Below, piece after piece: positions 27,701 through 57,631 of a DNA stretch of 64,000 nucleotides. Numbering within the stretch: the stretch's first letter is position 1; each line of letters starts with the position of its first letter. This DNA comes from Acanthornis magna (taxonomy: Eukaryota; Chordata; Aves; Passeriformes; Acanthizidae): assembly GCA_036785705.1 (NCBI GenBank), contig JAWUZG010000056.1:19040501-19104500 (forward strand), written 5' to 3'. The position numbers and the translations under genes were made by a program. The notes beneath the pieces were generated by a model, which was not told the DNA's origin, made no database searches, and saw only the letters and a list, made by a program, of their open reading frames with translations.

Positions 27701-28692
27701 CACCTCATCGAAGACAGCCCTGGTGACATCGCCGCAGCGCAGAGTGTCATTGCTGAGGGACAGCAGCTGAGCAGGGTTGCAGGGAGAGAAGTGCATGCAG
27801 TTGACCTGGGAGTTGTGGGGGATGAACATGTGGGCTCCTTCCTCAGACCTGCAGCTCTGCAAAACAACAGACCCCACAGACATGGGTGCTGATCAGTATC
27901 GTTATTTATTTTAATTACTACAACTCTTAAAAAGCCAAGTCTCTGGTTTTTGAATGTTTTTTGGAGGGCCTAGAAGGTGCCGGGTGAGCAGAGACACCAG
28001 CACAGGTAATACAGTGAGGCTGCTTCTGGTCCCTAAAAAGGCAAAGCTGCAACTTCCTGCTGCAATTAGTGCCACTGCAGCCAGCAGCCCTGGACCTGGA
28101 CAGCATCACCTGGCTCATTTCCACCCACAGAGCTCGTTTCTGTACCGCATGAGCCATTTACATCAAAATATGGACACACCGAGTTACCTGAATTAGTGAC
28201 CCAAACTGCATCAAAGCAGAATCTTCTGTGTCTTCTCTTCTAAATTTTGCATCATTTTGTTATTTTAAAAGAAACGGAACAGGTCGTTTTTGACCAAGTT
28301 CTGATTCATTCCACAAAGATGTCTCTGCTCTCAAACTTCAGAAAAAAACAAGGGAGAGCAAAAGGGAAAGCCATTCTGGCAACTCTAAATTTGACATTCA
28401 CCCTGGTATTATCCTGAAGAATGGAGAGAGCCTACAACACCCTCATGAACCTGACAAAATGCCACCCCAGGCTGTGCCCACCTGAACCTGTCCTGAACCA
28501 CACACCTGGTTCAGGTGAGGAGCACATCAACCACTCACCACATTCCAGAGGCCAACGTGCCCGTGCTTGTCTCCAGCTGCCACAAGGATGGTGCTTTCGG
28601 AAGGATGGATGGCCATAGAACACACTCGGGCTTTCACCACCTTCCTGATGTTCTCCTCGCTCAGCACCATCCTGCTCAGGCTCTCCTGGTAC
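24720..28692 (-). CDS. WDR76: WDR76 WD40 propeller exons
   Basis: Six exons: 28692-28539 (YQESLSRMVLSEENIRKVVK, then the blade LVAAGDKHGHVGLWNV), 27856-27704 (FIPHNSQVNCMHFSPCNPAQ, NDTLRCGDVTRAVFDE), 27104-26890 (SSFDFLEENASTAIVGHWDG, NVAVVDRRTPG), 26503-26351 (GHTKSVGSAYFSPVTGSRVV), 25495-25445 (VYDTTSLSTVTLLSSV) and 24975-24720 (RWLSRFRAIWDPKQEHCFLV, ending at TAG). The 27104 border uses the acceptor gggctcag; a second acceptor-like CTGCAG nine bases further in would lose VCR, which the mammalian protein (VYR) retains. The 26890 donor is gtacgt. Confidence 0.93.
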
Positions 28693-31600
28693 CTGGAAAA
28701 TCAAAATAACAACCATCACCACAACGTTCATTAGAGAAGGAAGGAGGGCCAGACAACACCCAGTTTCAGCTGCTGCTTTCTTGTTACCTCTTTATGTCAG
28801 GTGTGCCCCTGTCAGCATCATCCACTTTCAGCTACAGACAGAAAGAAGGTATTTATCAGAATTAGAGCCCAAGTGAAATGACATTATCCAGAAATAACTA
28901 ATTAAACTAATAATACCTCACTTATCCTCATCCATGTGCTCAGTAAGGCCTCTGTCCATTTACTGTTCTCCTCCTGATCCTCTGGAACCATGGGCAAAGG
29001 TCCGACTGGAACTCGAGGCTAGGGTGACATTGGCAATTTTTGTAACTCAAACCAACTAAAACCACAAACAGGGTGAATTGATACTTTCCCCACACCAGAC
29101 ATTTTGACAACACGTCTACAATAGGACAGGAAATACACAGTAAAAACACGTGATATCATAACCCTATTAAAAAGATCATTTCATTGGCAGCACAGACAAA
29201 TTGCCTCCCTGGGTTTCTTCCTCTTCTGATACTCCAGCAAGACCTGTATTAGAGATTCAAATCTATTCTATAAAGCTCCATGGAAGATTTAAATTCCCAC
29301 CTCTCAGAACAACATAACTTTTACTTGTTGCTCCATCATGCTTCAAAGAGATAGTAAATATTTCCCAAGAAAATAAACCAGATCAGAAGTTACAGTGAAA
29401 TAAAAACTAGAGTAATAAACTTTGGAATTTAAGGCTGCTCAGCTCCACAGGCTGTTGACGTGGAATGTTTTACCTCAGGACCCTTCTGTGGATCCCAAAT
29501 TCACTGTGCTATCAGCCTGGGCCGCAGAGCACTGCCTGGCTTGTGGCGAGGCCGTGGCACCTGCTCGGGGTGACAGAACCAACCCTTCCTTACTGTCCCT
29601 GTGTCACCACCTCCCCATTGCCTCAGGGTTCACAATGCCAGTGCCACCCCTCAGTGTCACCAGCACTGGTACTGGAGAGCTGCTGTGCACACACACCCCT
29701 CCAGCCCTTTCCCATCTCACGTATTCCTCCACTCCTGGCTGGGCAAGCGTCTCCAACAATGGAATGTCCAGCGGCTCCACTCTGAGCAGGCGCATGGATC
29801 TCCGCCGGGTTGTTTCATCCTCCACCTTTTTAGGCTTGCGCCTGCAACAATGAGAACGTTTCAGCTACAGAACATGAGTCCCTGCAGTTAGGGACAGACC
29901 CAAGGGCACAGCTGGGACATCAGCCCCTCCTGGCCCACTGCAGGAGGCACAGGGGTGCTTTCCCCATCAGTGACAGTGAGGAACGACACCATGAGCACTT
30001 TGCAATGCACACACAGGTCCCACATCTCTGTTTTCCTTTTAATATATTCACCATTGTTGTCTCCCTTCCCAGCTCTCCTCATTTATTATCCATCCTGCCA
30101 CTCACCCACCAAGCCAGCCTTTCCCACCTCCTCCCACCACACAGCTTATTCTTTATCTGGGTTTCAGCTCATTATCTGCTGGACCTGGCACTGTTTCGGC
30201 ACTGCCAAATGTCTTCAAGACCTCTCTTTTTCCCCCACATCTTTTCCCAACATTTGTTTTCATCCCACAATGAAGGATCAAGGATATAAATCTCACCAAC
30301 TTTTATTTTACCTTTTGGTGACATGAGATTGCCTTTTCGTCGCAATTTGGTTAAGTCTTGCAGCTGACTTAAAGAGAAAAAAGAGATCAATTATATATAT
30401 AATGAGCATAAAGGATTAACCAGTACAAAATACAATCATCTCAAAGCTGCAATGAACTTATTGCAATTATTTATAATAAGAAGAAAGAGAGAAGCTGTGG
30501 TTGCCCCATCCCTGAAGTGTCCAAGGCCAGGCTGGACAGGGCTCGGAGCACCATGCTGTGTGGAAGGTGTCCCTGCCCATGGCATGGGGTCAAATGACAG
30601 AAGCTTTAAGGTTCCTTCCAAACATTCCAGATTCTGTGATTTTCATGGCTTTCCTCACGCACCTGCCTCAGTGAGGGAAGGGTTTCACACCAGGAGAGGT
30701 AACAGTACAATTATGACACTTGAAAAGGGCATTTTGATGCTATTTGGACACTATACAAACCTCATGCAGCTTTAGAGCAGCAAAGAATTTAGCATTTTCT
30801 GTAATGTTCTTTAGTCTTTTCCTTTCATAAGCTGATAAGTGGGAGTATCCATCCTGCAGAAAGAAAAGCCAGTTACTCTCCATCATACAATTACATGGCA
30901 GCAAGAGAGGTCCCAGGCTCAGGGAAGTGAATCTCTAAACTGATAAATGAGTTTAAAGTGGTTTGATATATTTGCAACAAACATAAAACCATACAAATTG
31001 GGGTGGTCATTTATCAGCACCAAAATCTGTCCACATGGGTCCAGCCTGCTTTACAGAACTTACACTGGCATTAACTCTGTGAAAAGTGTTATCACATTTT
31101 TTTAATAATGAAAACAATAATGAAGAGACTCAATAAAGAGCTTAAAACTTCAGTGGAAGGGAGTAAAATGAAGTTGGACACCGCCAGTCAGAGTTTTAAA
31201 AGGAAAAAAAAAACTACGTAAAGATAAATAACCTTATAAACTTAACTTTTATAAAGATAATAACCGGGGGCGGGAACTCACCGGAGCCGCGTCTCCCCCG
31301 TCGCTGCCGTCACTGTCCGCATCCCAAAGCCCGTCCGGGCCGCGGGCAGCCGAGCTGGGGCCAGGCGGGGACCCGGGGGAGGCTCGGGGACCGGGGCCGG
31401 GCTCCGGGCACAGCTTCTTGCCGGGCGGGGCGCGGGTCCCCGTGGGGTTCAGCAGCCTCTTCTGGGGCCGCGGCCACGCTGCAGCGGGCAGCGGCGTGAG
31501 CAGCACCCGCAGCTGCCGCCCCAGGGCCGGGGCCGGGGCCGGGGCCGCGCTCGGCCGGGGCTCGGCGGGGCCCGGCTGGGGCGACTCCTGCGGGGCCGAA

Positions 31601-32148
31601 CGGGGCTCGGCGGGGCCTGGCTGGGGCGACTCCTGCGGGGGTGAACGGGGCTCGGCGGGGCCCGGCTGGGGTGACTCCTGCGGGGGTGAACGGGGCTCGG
31701 CGGGGCCCGGCTGGGGCGACTCCTGCGGGGCCGAACGGGGCTCGGCAGGGCCCGGCTGGGGTGACTCCTGCGGGAGCGAAGGGGGCTCGGCGGGGACCCG
31801 CGGCGGGATCCCCGGTTCCGCCGGGCCCTGCACCCTGCCCGCCACGGCCCCGAGCCCGCCGCCCCGCTCCTCACCGGCCCCGGTTTCCCCCCTCACAGCC
31901 CAGCTCCTCTCGGGTCTCCTCTCCTGCCAGATCCCGGTGGCCTCGGCCCTCGGCCCCTCTCCTCCCACCCCCGCCTCCCCCCGCTGCCCTCTCCTCCCGG
32001 CCCCTGCTCCCCTCCCACCTCAGTCCCCATCTCCCCCGGCCCCTCTCCGCCCAGCCCCGGCCGTCCCGCGGCCCCGGACCTGCAGCGGCTGCCGGGTGTG
32101 CGGTGCCGGCTCCTCGGGCTCCCGCGGCCCGGGCAGGGACAGCGCCAT
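24720..32148 (-). CDS. WDR76: WDR76, WD repeat-containing protein 76 (complete)
   Basis: Nuclear WD40-propeller protein; in mammals it associates with CUL4-DDB1 ligase components and chromatin factors such as HELLS (family knowledge). Thirteen exons, about 702 residues if exon 2 starts at 31923 (human is 626). Exons 5'->3': 32148-32080, ~31923-31282, 30853-30761, 30367-30312, 29841-29721, 29018-28917, 28831-28788, 28692-28539, 27856-27704, 27104-26890, 26503-26351, 25495-25445, 24975-24720. The last eleven sum to 466 codons with the stop, and all those junctions keep phase. The C-terminus ends SSGRLHVFKE. The gene is convergent with FRMD5, as in human. The N-terminus is proline rich, repetitive and unlike mammals. 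Identity is firm; only the start of exon 2 is uncertain. Confidence 0.93.
25139..25395 (-). mobile_element. CR1 LINE fragment with 3' end, WDR76 intron
   Basis: Reverse-complement CR1: agaatggtttgggttgggag, cgcctggccttggacactgc and acccaacctaaccctgccct. Confidence 0.9.
26251..26300 (+). repeat. Impure AAT/AAC/GAT microsatellite, WDR76 intron
   Basis: Short run of taataataacaacaac followed by gacgatgatgat. Confidence 0.75.
28788..30853 (-). CDS. WDR76: WDR76 linker exons before the propeller
   Basis: Five exons upstream of the propeller: 30853-30761 (YSHLSAYERKRLKNITENAK, FFAALKLHE), 30367-30312 (SAARLNQIATKRQSHVTK), 29841-29721 (basic RKPKKVEDETTRRRSMRLLR), 29018-28917 (RVPVGPLPMVPEDQEENSKW) and 28831-28788 (LKVDDADRGTPDIK). 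For 30367 the acceptor ctctttaag is chosen over the CAG four bases further in because only it preserves the reading frame into the basic RKPKK exon. The acceptor at 29018 ends ctag. Confidence 0.9.
30491..30643 (+). mobile_element. CR1 LINE 3' fragment, WDR76 intron
   Basis: aaggccaggctggacagggc, ggaaggtgtccctgcccatg and the terminal ttaaggttccttccaaacat. Confidence 0.9.
31282..32148 (-). CDS. WDR76: WDR76 5' exons: start codon, small intron, proline-rich repeat
   Basis: Exon 1 (32148-32080) starts at an ATG in a good context (gcgccATGG) and reads MALSLPGPREPEEPAPHTRQ then PLQ before a gtccgg donor. Exon 2 has an open frame from about 31970 to the donor at 31282 (GACGCGGCTCCG|gtgagt), but no ATG at its start, so it must be joined to exon 1 through a GC-rich intron of about 150 bases. 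The best acceptor is ggatctggcag before 31923, which keeps phase 0; phase-compatible CAGs also occur further up and downstream. The exon carries a 45-bp repeat, then RVLLTPLPAAAWPRPQKRLL and an acidic end. Confidence 0.7.
31561..31800 (-). repeat. WDR76: 45-bp coding tandem repeat, 5.3 copies, in WDR76 exon 2
   Basis: Units start at 31561, 31606, 31651, 31696 and 31741, with a 15-bp partial at 31786. Each full unit encodes 15 residues of the form AEPRS(A/P)PQESPQPGP. The unit is a multiple of three, so copy number can vary without a frameshift. Copies differ at only a few bases, mostly conservative (Ser-Ala or Ser-Pro). Confidence 0.95.
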
Positions 32149-32310
32149 GGCGCGCGGGGCGGAGCGGCGCTTCCCGCCCGCGGAGGGGCGGCCCGGGCCG
32201 CGCCCGCCCTCAGCGCCTCAGCGCCTCAGCGCGTTCCGCCCGCGGCACCGCCCGCCGAGCGCCGGCGGCAGCGCGGGCAGGCCGCCGGAGGCCCGGGTGG
32301 ATGGGAGAGA
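32149..32310 (-). promoter_or_regulatory. WDR76: WDR76 promoter region, CpG island with E2F-like site
   Basis: CpG-dense sequence immediately upstream of the WDR76 ATG. TTCCCGCC at 32171-32178 matches an E2F core, and several GC-rich elements follow, including three copies of cctcagcg near 32209-32232. The CR1 fragment at about 32308 limits the unique promoter sequence to roughly 160 bases. No TATA box seen. Confidence 0.5.
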
Positions 32311-32495
32311 GGGAAGACATTCCTCCCTGAGGGTGGCAGGCCCTGGCACAGTGCCCGGAGAAGCTGTGGCTGCCCCTGGATCCCTGGCAGTGCCCAAGGC
32401 CAGGCTGGACAGGGCTGGGAGCAGCCTGGGACAGTGGCAGCTGTCCCTGCCCATGGCGGGGGTGGAACGGGATGAGCTTTACGGTCCCCCCCACC
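32308..32495 (+). mobile_element. CR1 LINE fragment abutting the WDR76 promoter
   Basis: gaagctgtggctgcccctgg, aaggccaggctggacagggc and ggaacgggatgagctttacg. It sits 160 bases upstream of the WDR76 start codon. Confidence 0.9.
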
Positions 32496-33019
32496 CTAAC
32501 CCTCCGGACTCGGTGCCCAGGAAGAGCGGGTGAAATGCTCGGCTCAGTGAAGCAGGGGAAGGGCTCGTCCCTGCCCTGCGGGCACAGCTCCTCTCACACC
32601 GCAGGACAGCGGAGCCAAGGGCCGAGCCCGGGCCCTGGCACTGACAAGATCACGGTTTAAAAAGAAAAAAACAATAACTGATAAAAAGCACACCCAGGGC
32701 AAGGCTGGGCACTCCCAGTTCCAGGAGCTGGGGAATCAATTGGGAAACTTAAAAACACTCGTTACCTTTCGCTTGCCAACCTGCCCTTTCCAGAGGAGCA
32801 GCTCAGCTCTCCAGCTCTGGAGCACTGAGGCACAAACAAGGGAGAAGGACAGAGGCACACACGGCTCGGGCACAGGCAGCTCCCCGGCTCTGTGCTGCCA
32901 AGCGTGTCCCTGAGGGGGCTGTAAAGCACGAGCACAGGCACGAGTGTCACCAGCAGAGCAGGGTTTCTAGAACCACTCAGAAGTAGAAAAGCCCAAATAA
33001 ACTGACAAGTTAAAAAATA
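32311..33019. other. Intergenic: WDR76 5' side to BLM 3' end
   Basis: A CR1 fragment occupies about 32308-32495; the rest is moderately GC-rich unique sequence with no gene recognised. In human WDR76 and BLM are far apart on chromosome 15, so this is a synteny junction. Confidence 0.7.
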
Positions 33020-33025
33020 TTTATT
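33020..33025 (-). terminator. BLM: BLM poly(A) signal
   Basis: AATAAA on the sense strand about 130 bases after the BLM stop codon, in an AT-rich stretch. Implies a very short 3' UTR. Confidence 0.6.
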
Positions 33026-33156
33026 TAATGTGAGCTTTTGTACTCTACAAATACACAAGTCCCAGAAGGTTCAGCAGCAGCAAATGAAACAAAAATTTAA
33101 TAAACAATGATTCCATCTGGGGGACTTGCTTTCATGCAGTAAATTGCATTTCCCAG

Positions 33157-47846
<14,690 letters not shown>

Positions 47847-48060
47847 CGCGGGGCCGCCCCGCCGCCAGGGGGCGCTCTGCGCGCAGCGGCGTCCTGCCCG
47901 CCCCGCGCGCGCTTTGCATTCGGCGCCAAAAACTCCCTCGGGCCCGCATTGGATGGAAGCGGCAGGGCGGAAGTGACGTCAGAGGAGGGTCCTATGGCGG
48001 GGGCACGCGCACGTTCCGCCCGCCCCTTCCCGGAAGGTGGCGGCGCAGCCCTCAGGCCGC
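47847..48060 (-). promoter_or_regulatory. BLM: BLM promoter: E2F, CCAAT and ETS/CRE motifs in a CpG island
   Basis: Upstream of the BLM ATG (47846). On the sense strand the order away from the ATG is: TTTGGCGCC (E2F-type) at 47922-47930; a CCAAT box (ATTGG on +) near 47948-47952; and the composite CGGAAGTGACGTCA at 47968-47981 (read on +), which joins an ETS core to a full palindromic CRE. No TATA box. This set is typical of housekeeping and S-phase genes; binding is inferred. Confidence 0.6.
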
Positions 48061-48590
48061 GCCCGTCTGTGTCCCGCCCCGCAGCCCCGCGCCATAGCCC
48101 CGCTCCGCTTGTGCCCTGCTCCGGCTTTGCTCTGGTCCACAGCCTGGCTCCACAGCCCCGCTCCGCCTGTGTCCGGCTCCGCCGCTCTGCTCCACAGCCC
48201 CGCTCCGCCTGTGCCCCGCTCCGCCTGTGCCCCGCCCCGCAGCCCCGCTCCGCCTGTGTCCTGCTCCGGCTTTGCTCTGGTCCAGAGCCCCGCTCCGCCT
48301 GTGTCCCGCTCCGCCTGTGCCCTGCTCCTCCTGTGCCCCGCTCCGCCTGTGCCCCGCTCCGCCTGTGCCCCGCTCCGCAGCCCCGCTCCGCCTGTGTCCT
48401 ACTCCGGCTTTGCTCTGGTCCAGAGCCCCGCTCCGCCTGTGCCCCGCTCCGCCTGTGCCCCGCTCCGCCGCCCCGGGCAGCGCTTGGTGCTTCACGGCGT
48501 CCCGGGGCGCGCTGGACGGCGGCGGGAGGCCGCAGCCCCTCAGCCCCGCCGCTCAGAGCTCGCAACACAACGCTCCGGTGACGAGGCAGC
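48061..48590. other. Intergenic: BLM 5' side to CTSH 3' end
   Basis: About 530 bases made mainly of a GC-rich higher-order minisatellite (about 48090-48476), then short unique sequence up to the CTSH poly(A) signal. No gene recognised. BLM and CTSH are not neighbours in human. Confidence 0.75.
48090..48476. repeat. GC-rich higher-order minisatellite between BLM and CTSH
   Basis: Degenerate 16-bp units (cccgctccgcctgtgc and variants) interspersed with a longer motif ctccggctttgctctggtcc that recurs at 48119, 48264 and 48402, giving a higher-order period of about 140 bases. It lies 240-630 bases upstream of the BLM start codon. Confidence 0.9.
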
Positions 48591-49283
48591 TTTATTGTCA
48601 GTGGCAGATTCCAGCGTGAAAGAACACAGACGTGCCTCTGCTCATGCGGGGCTTCATTTCCCCAGCGCCTGCTCACAATCAGCACCGAGGTTCTCGCGTC
48701 TTCATTGATGGGTTAAAGAAAAATCACCCGTTTCTTCTCTGTGTGCATTAAAATACCCTAATTTTTAATACAAAAAATAGTAGACATTTTGTGAAAATAG
48801 AAAAAGTGTACAAATCACAGCACTCATCCTTCCTTTAGAGAACAGGGAAATCGCCTTCAAAGAAAATTTAAAAATTGGTAAAATTTACACCTGGTGATTG
48901 CAAAAAAGCCACCTGAAGGACGGGGGGAGCTCTGTGTGCCCTAAATTGGTGCCTGTGTGGTTTCCCAGCACCCAAGTGGCCCCTGCTGCTCCCCCAGGTG
49001 TGCCAGGTAGGGACAGGTGGATGGAGGCACACCTGGGCACAGGTGCTGGCAGCAGGAGGAGGGAACCTGGCACCGGCACAGGAGCATGGGTGTGTGTGGC
49101 TGAAGAGAGGCACAGGTCTTGCTGCTGGAGGTGTGTGCAAGCCAAGGAACCTGCCTGCAGGTAACAGCTTTCAGCAGGCAGGCGTTGCTCCTTGTTCTCC
49201 CTTTCGTCAGTTCAGCACTCAGAAATTGGAACGCGATCAGTCACTCCAGCCCTGCTGCCCTGTCCCTGGCCTGCACTGCCCTC
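48575..49283 (-). other. CTSH: CTSH 3' untranslated region
   Basis: Stretch between the CTSH stop codon and its AATAAA signal. AT rich near 48740-48890 and GC richer towards the stop. No separate gene seen. Confidence 0.65.
48591..48596 (-). terminator. CTSH: CTSH poly(A) signal
   Basis: Sense-strand AATAAAGCTGCCTCG, an AATAAA immediately followed by a typical cleavage-site context, about 690 bases after the stop codon. The implied 3' UTR is roughly 48575-49283. Confidence 0.75.
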
Positions 49284-55985
<6,702 letters not shown>

Positions 55986-56130
55986 GGCCGGGCCGAGCCG
56001 CACCGGAGCGGAGCGGAGCGGAGCGAACGGAACAGAACCGGGGCGGACGGGACCGAGCGGAGCCGATCGGGGCCAAGCCGCGCCGAACGGAGCCGAAATA
56101 GGCCGAGTCCGTGCTAGGGGGCGGAGAAAG
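55986..56130 (-). promoter_or_regulatory. CTSH: CTSH core promoter region, CpG rich
   Basis: Immediately upstream of the CTSH ATG. CpG dense, TATA-less, with a short GGAGC pentanucleotide run near 56006-56025. Directly beyond it lies the GC-box minisatellite. Confidence 0.5.
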
Positions 56131-56442
56131 GGGCGGAGGGGCGGGGCACGGGGCGGGGCTACGGCACTGGGCGGGGCCTGTGTAATGGGCGGGGCACTGG
56201 GCGGGGCTATGGCACTGGGCGGGGCACTGGGCGGGGCTATGGCACTGGGCGGGGCACTGGGCGGGGCTATGGCACTGGGCGGGGCACTGGGCGTGGCTGC
56301 GGCACTGGGCGGGGCACGGGGCGGGGCTATGGCACTGGGCGGGGCTATGGCACTGGGCGGGGCACTGGGCGTGGCTGCGGCACTGGGCGGGGCACGGGGC
56401 GGGGCTATGGCACTGGGCGGGGCTATGGCACTGGGCGGGGCC
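56131..56442. repeat. GC-box minisatellite upstream of CTSH
   Basis: Alternating units gggcggggctatggcact (18 bp) and gggcggggcact (12 bp) and variants. I count 18 perfect GGCGGGGC (Sp1/KLF-type GC box) copies plus two GGGCGTGGC variants. A block of about 78 bp containing the GTGGC variant occurs twice. It lies about 150-460 bases upstream of the CTSH start codon, between CTSH and the RASGRF1 3' end. Confidence 0.93.
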
Positions 56443-56517
56443 CGCGCCCCGGCGGGTCCGGCGTCATCCCGCCCGTAAAACTATCACAAACCTCGGTTCA
56501 CCCTGAGATAGAATAGA

Positions 56518-56523
56518 TTTATT
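56518..56523 (-). terminator. RASGRF1: RASGRF1 poly(A) signal
   Basis: AATAAA on the sense strand about 1.1 kb after the stop codon, the only clear signal before the GC-box repeat. Confidence 0.6.
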
Positions 56524-57122
56524 AGCAAGAGGTAATCAGGAAACATATATTTTTACAAAAAAAATGGAAATATTTTTCCCAAACAAGCTGTAAGTTGAAA
56601 TAGTTTTAGGGCTTGAAAGAGAATTCCCATACCACGAGGTATTGCTTACAGCAAGTGTTGTGTGAGTGGAGCATGCCTGCCACTGCCGGGGAACCGTGTC
56701 AGGGACTGTACAATGTAAAAAACCCAGGTACTATTCACAGAATAAGCACTACATTACTATATCCTGCTAGCGGGTGGTTAGCCAGGATTACAGTAGATGT
56801 AATAAAAACACTCGTCATCTCTAACTCTACGTCATGATACTCAGAGTGGGCACAAGGGCACGGACCTACAGCATATCAACAGGAGCTGGATGCAGCGAGG
56901 AGAGGCAAGGGGATGCTTCCATCTTCCCGACTTCAGAGGGACTGGGGCAGCAGCCAGGGCCCCCCGTGCCCAGCCAGCAGGGTGGCACTCACAGAGAGGG
57001 CAGCTCACACCAAGGGACAACCTTTAATGTGTTCCCTTCTCCCACCTTACAGAATCTGCCACGGGATGTAACCGCCAGCTCTGTCCGAGTGAGAGCTGCT
57101 CTGTGCTGCCCCAGAGCCCCGT

Positions 57123-57375
57123 GGGGACACAGGGCTCACCTGCCCCACGGGGACACAGGGCTCACCTTCCCCATGGGGACACAGGGCTCACCTGCCCCAC
57201 GGGGACACAGGGCTCACCTGCCCCGTGGGGACACAGGGCTCACCTGCCCCATGGGGACACAGGGCTCACCTGCCCCACGGGGACACAGGGCTCACCTGCC
57301 CCACGGGGACACAGGGCTCACCTGCCCCACGGGGACACAAGGCTCACCTGCCCCACGGGGACACAGGGACTCAGC
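57123..57375 (-). repeat. 26-bp tandem repeat in RASGRF1 3' UTR, about 10 copies
   Basis: Units begin with ggggacacagggctcacctg at 57123 and recur every 26 bases to 57357 (checked at 57149, 57175, 57201, 57227). The last copy is degenerate. On the RASGRF1 sense strand, eight copies contain CAGGTGAGC and one AAGGTGAGC. Confidence 0.95.
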
Positions 57376-57631
57376 TGCCCGACCACCAGCCCCCCAGGAG
57401 GAACAAATGACAAAAGTAACATCATCGAAAAGAACCCGGGACTCCAGCGAAGTGTCGATGCGTTAAACCTTAACCAGGGCGGGAAATCCTACGCGAGGTC
57501 TAGTGCGGCCTGGGGCGGGGGCGGATTGCTCGGAGAAGCACAGACGTGGGAGTCACTCCAGGGCGTCCAACGGAACGAACGGGTATGTACAGTATGGTAT
57601 AGCGAGTGTACACGGGCGGCCACCGCCGCGC

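Larger units (their letters stand above)
56500..57631 (-). other. RASGRF1: RASGRF1 3' untranslated region
   Basis: From the stop codon to the AATAAA at 56518. Its middle (57123-57375) is a 26-bp tandem repeat; the distal 500 bases are AT richer and unique-looking. No gene seen within it. Confidence 0.6.

Noticed and set aside
30361..30363. Alternative acceptor for the WDR76 exon at 30312 (CAG four bases inside)
   Set aside because: It would break phase with the next exon; the ttaag acceptor restores LHE-SAARLNQ and matches the mammalian ARL region.
31966..31968. Start of WDR76 at the upstream end of the exon 2 open frame
   Set aside because: The codon there is GTG, not ATG; a spliced exon 1 with a good ATG at 32148 fits better.
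31418..32533. A 371-residue + strand frame
   Set aside because: Antisense of the WDR76 5' exons and their 45-bp repeat, then a CR1 fragment.
57123..57375. CRISPR-like array
   Set aside because: Units are contiguous with no unique spacers, in a vertebrate genome; it is a minisatellite. The same applies to the other tandem arrays.
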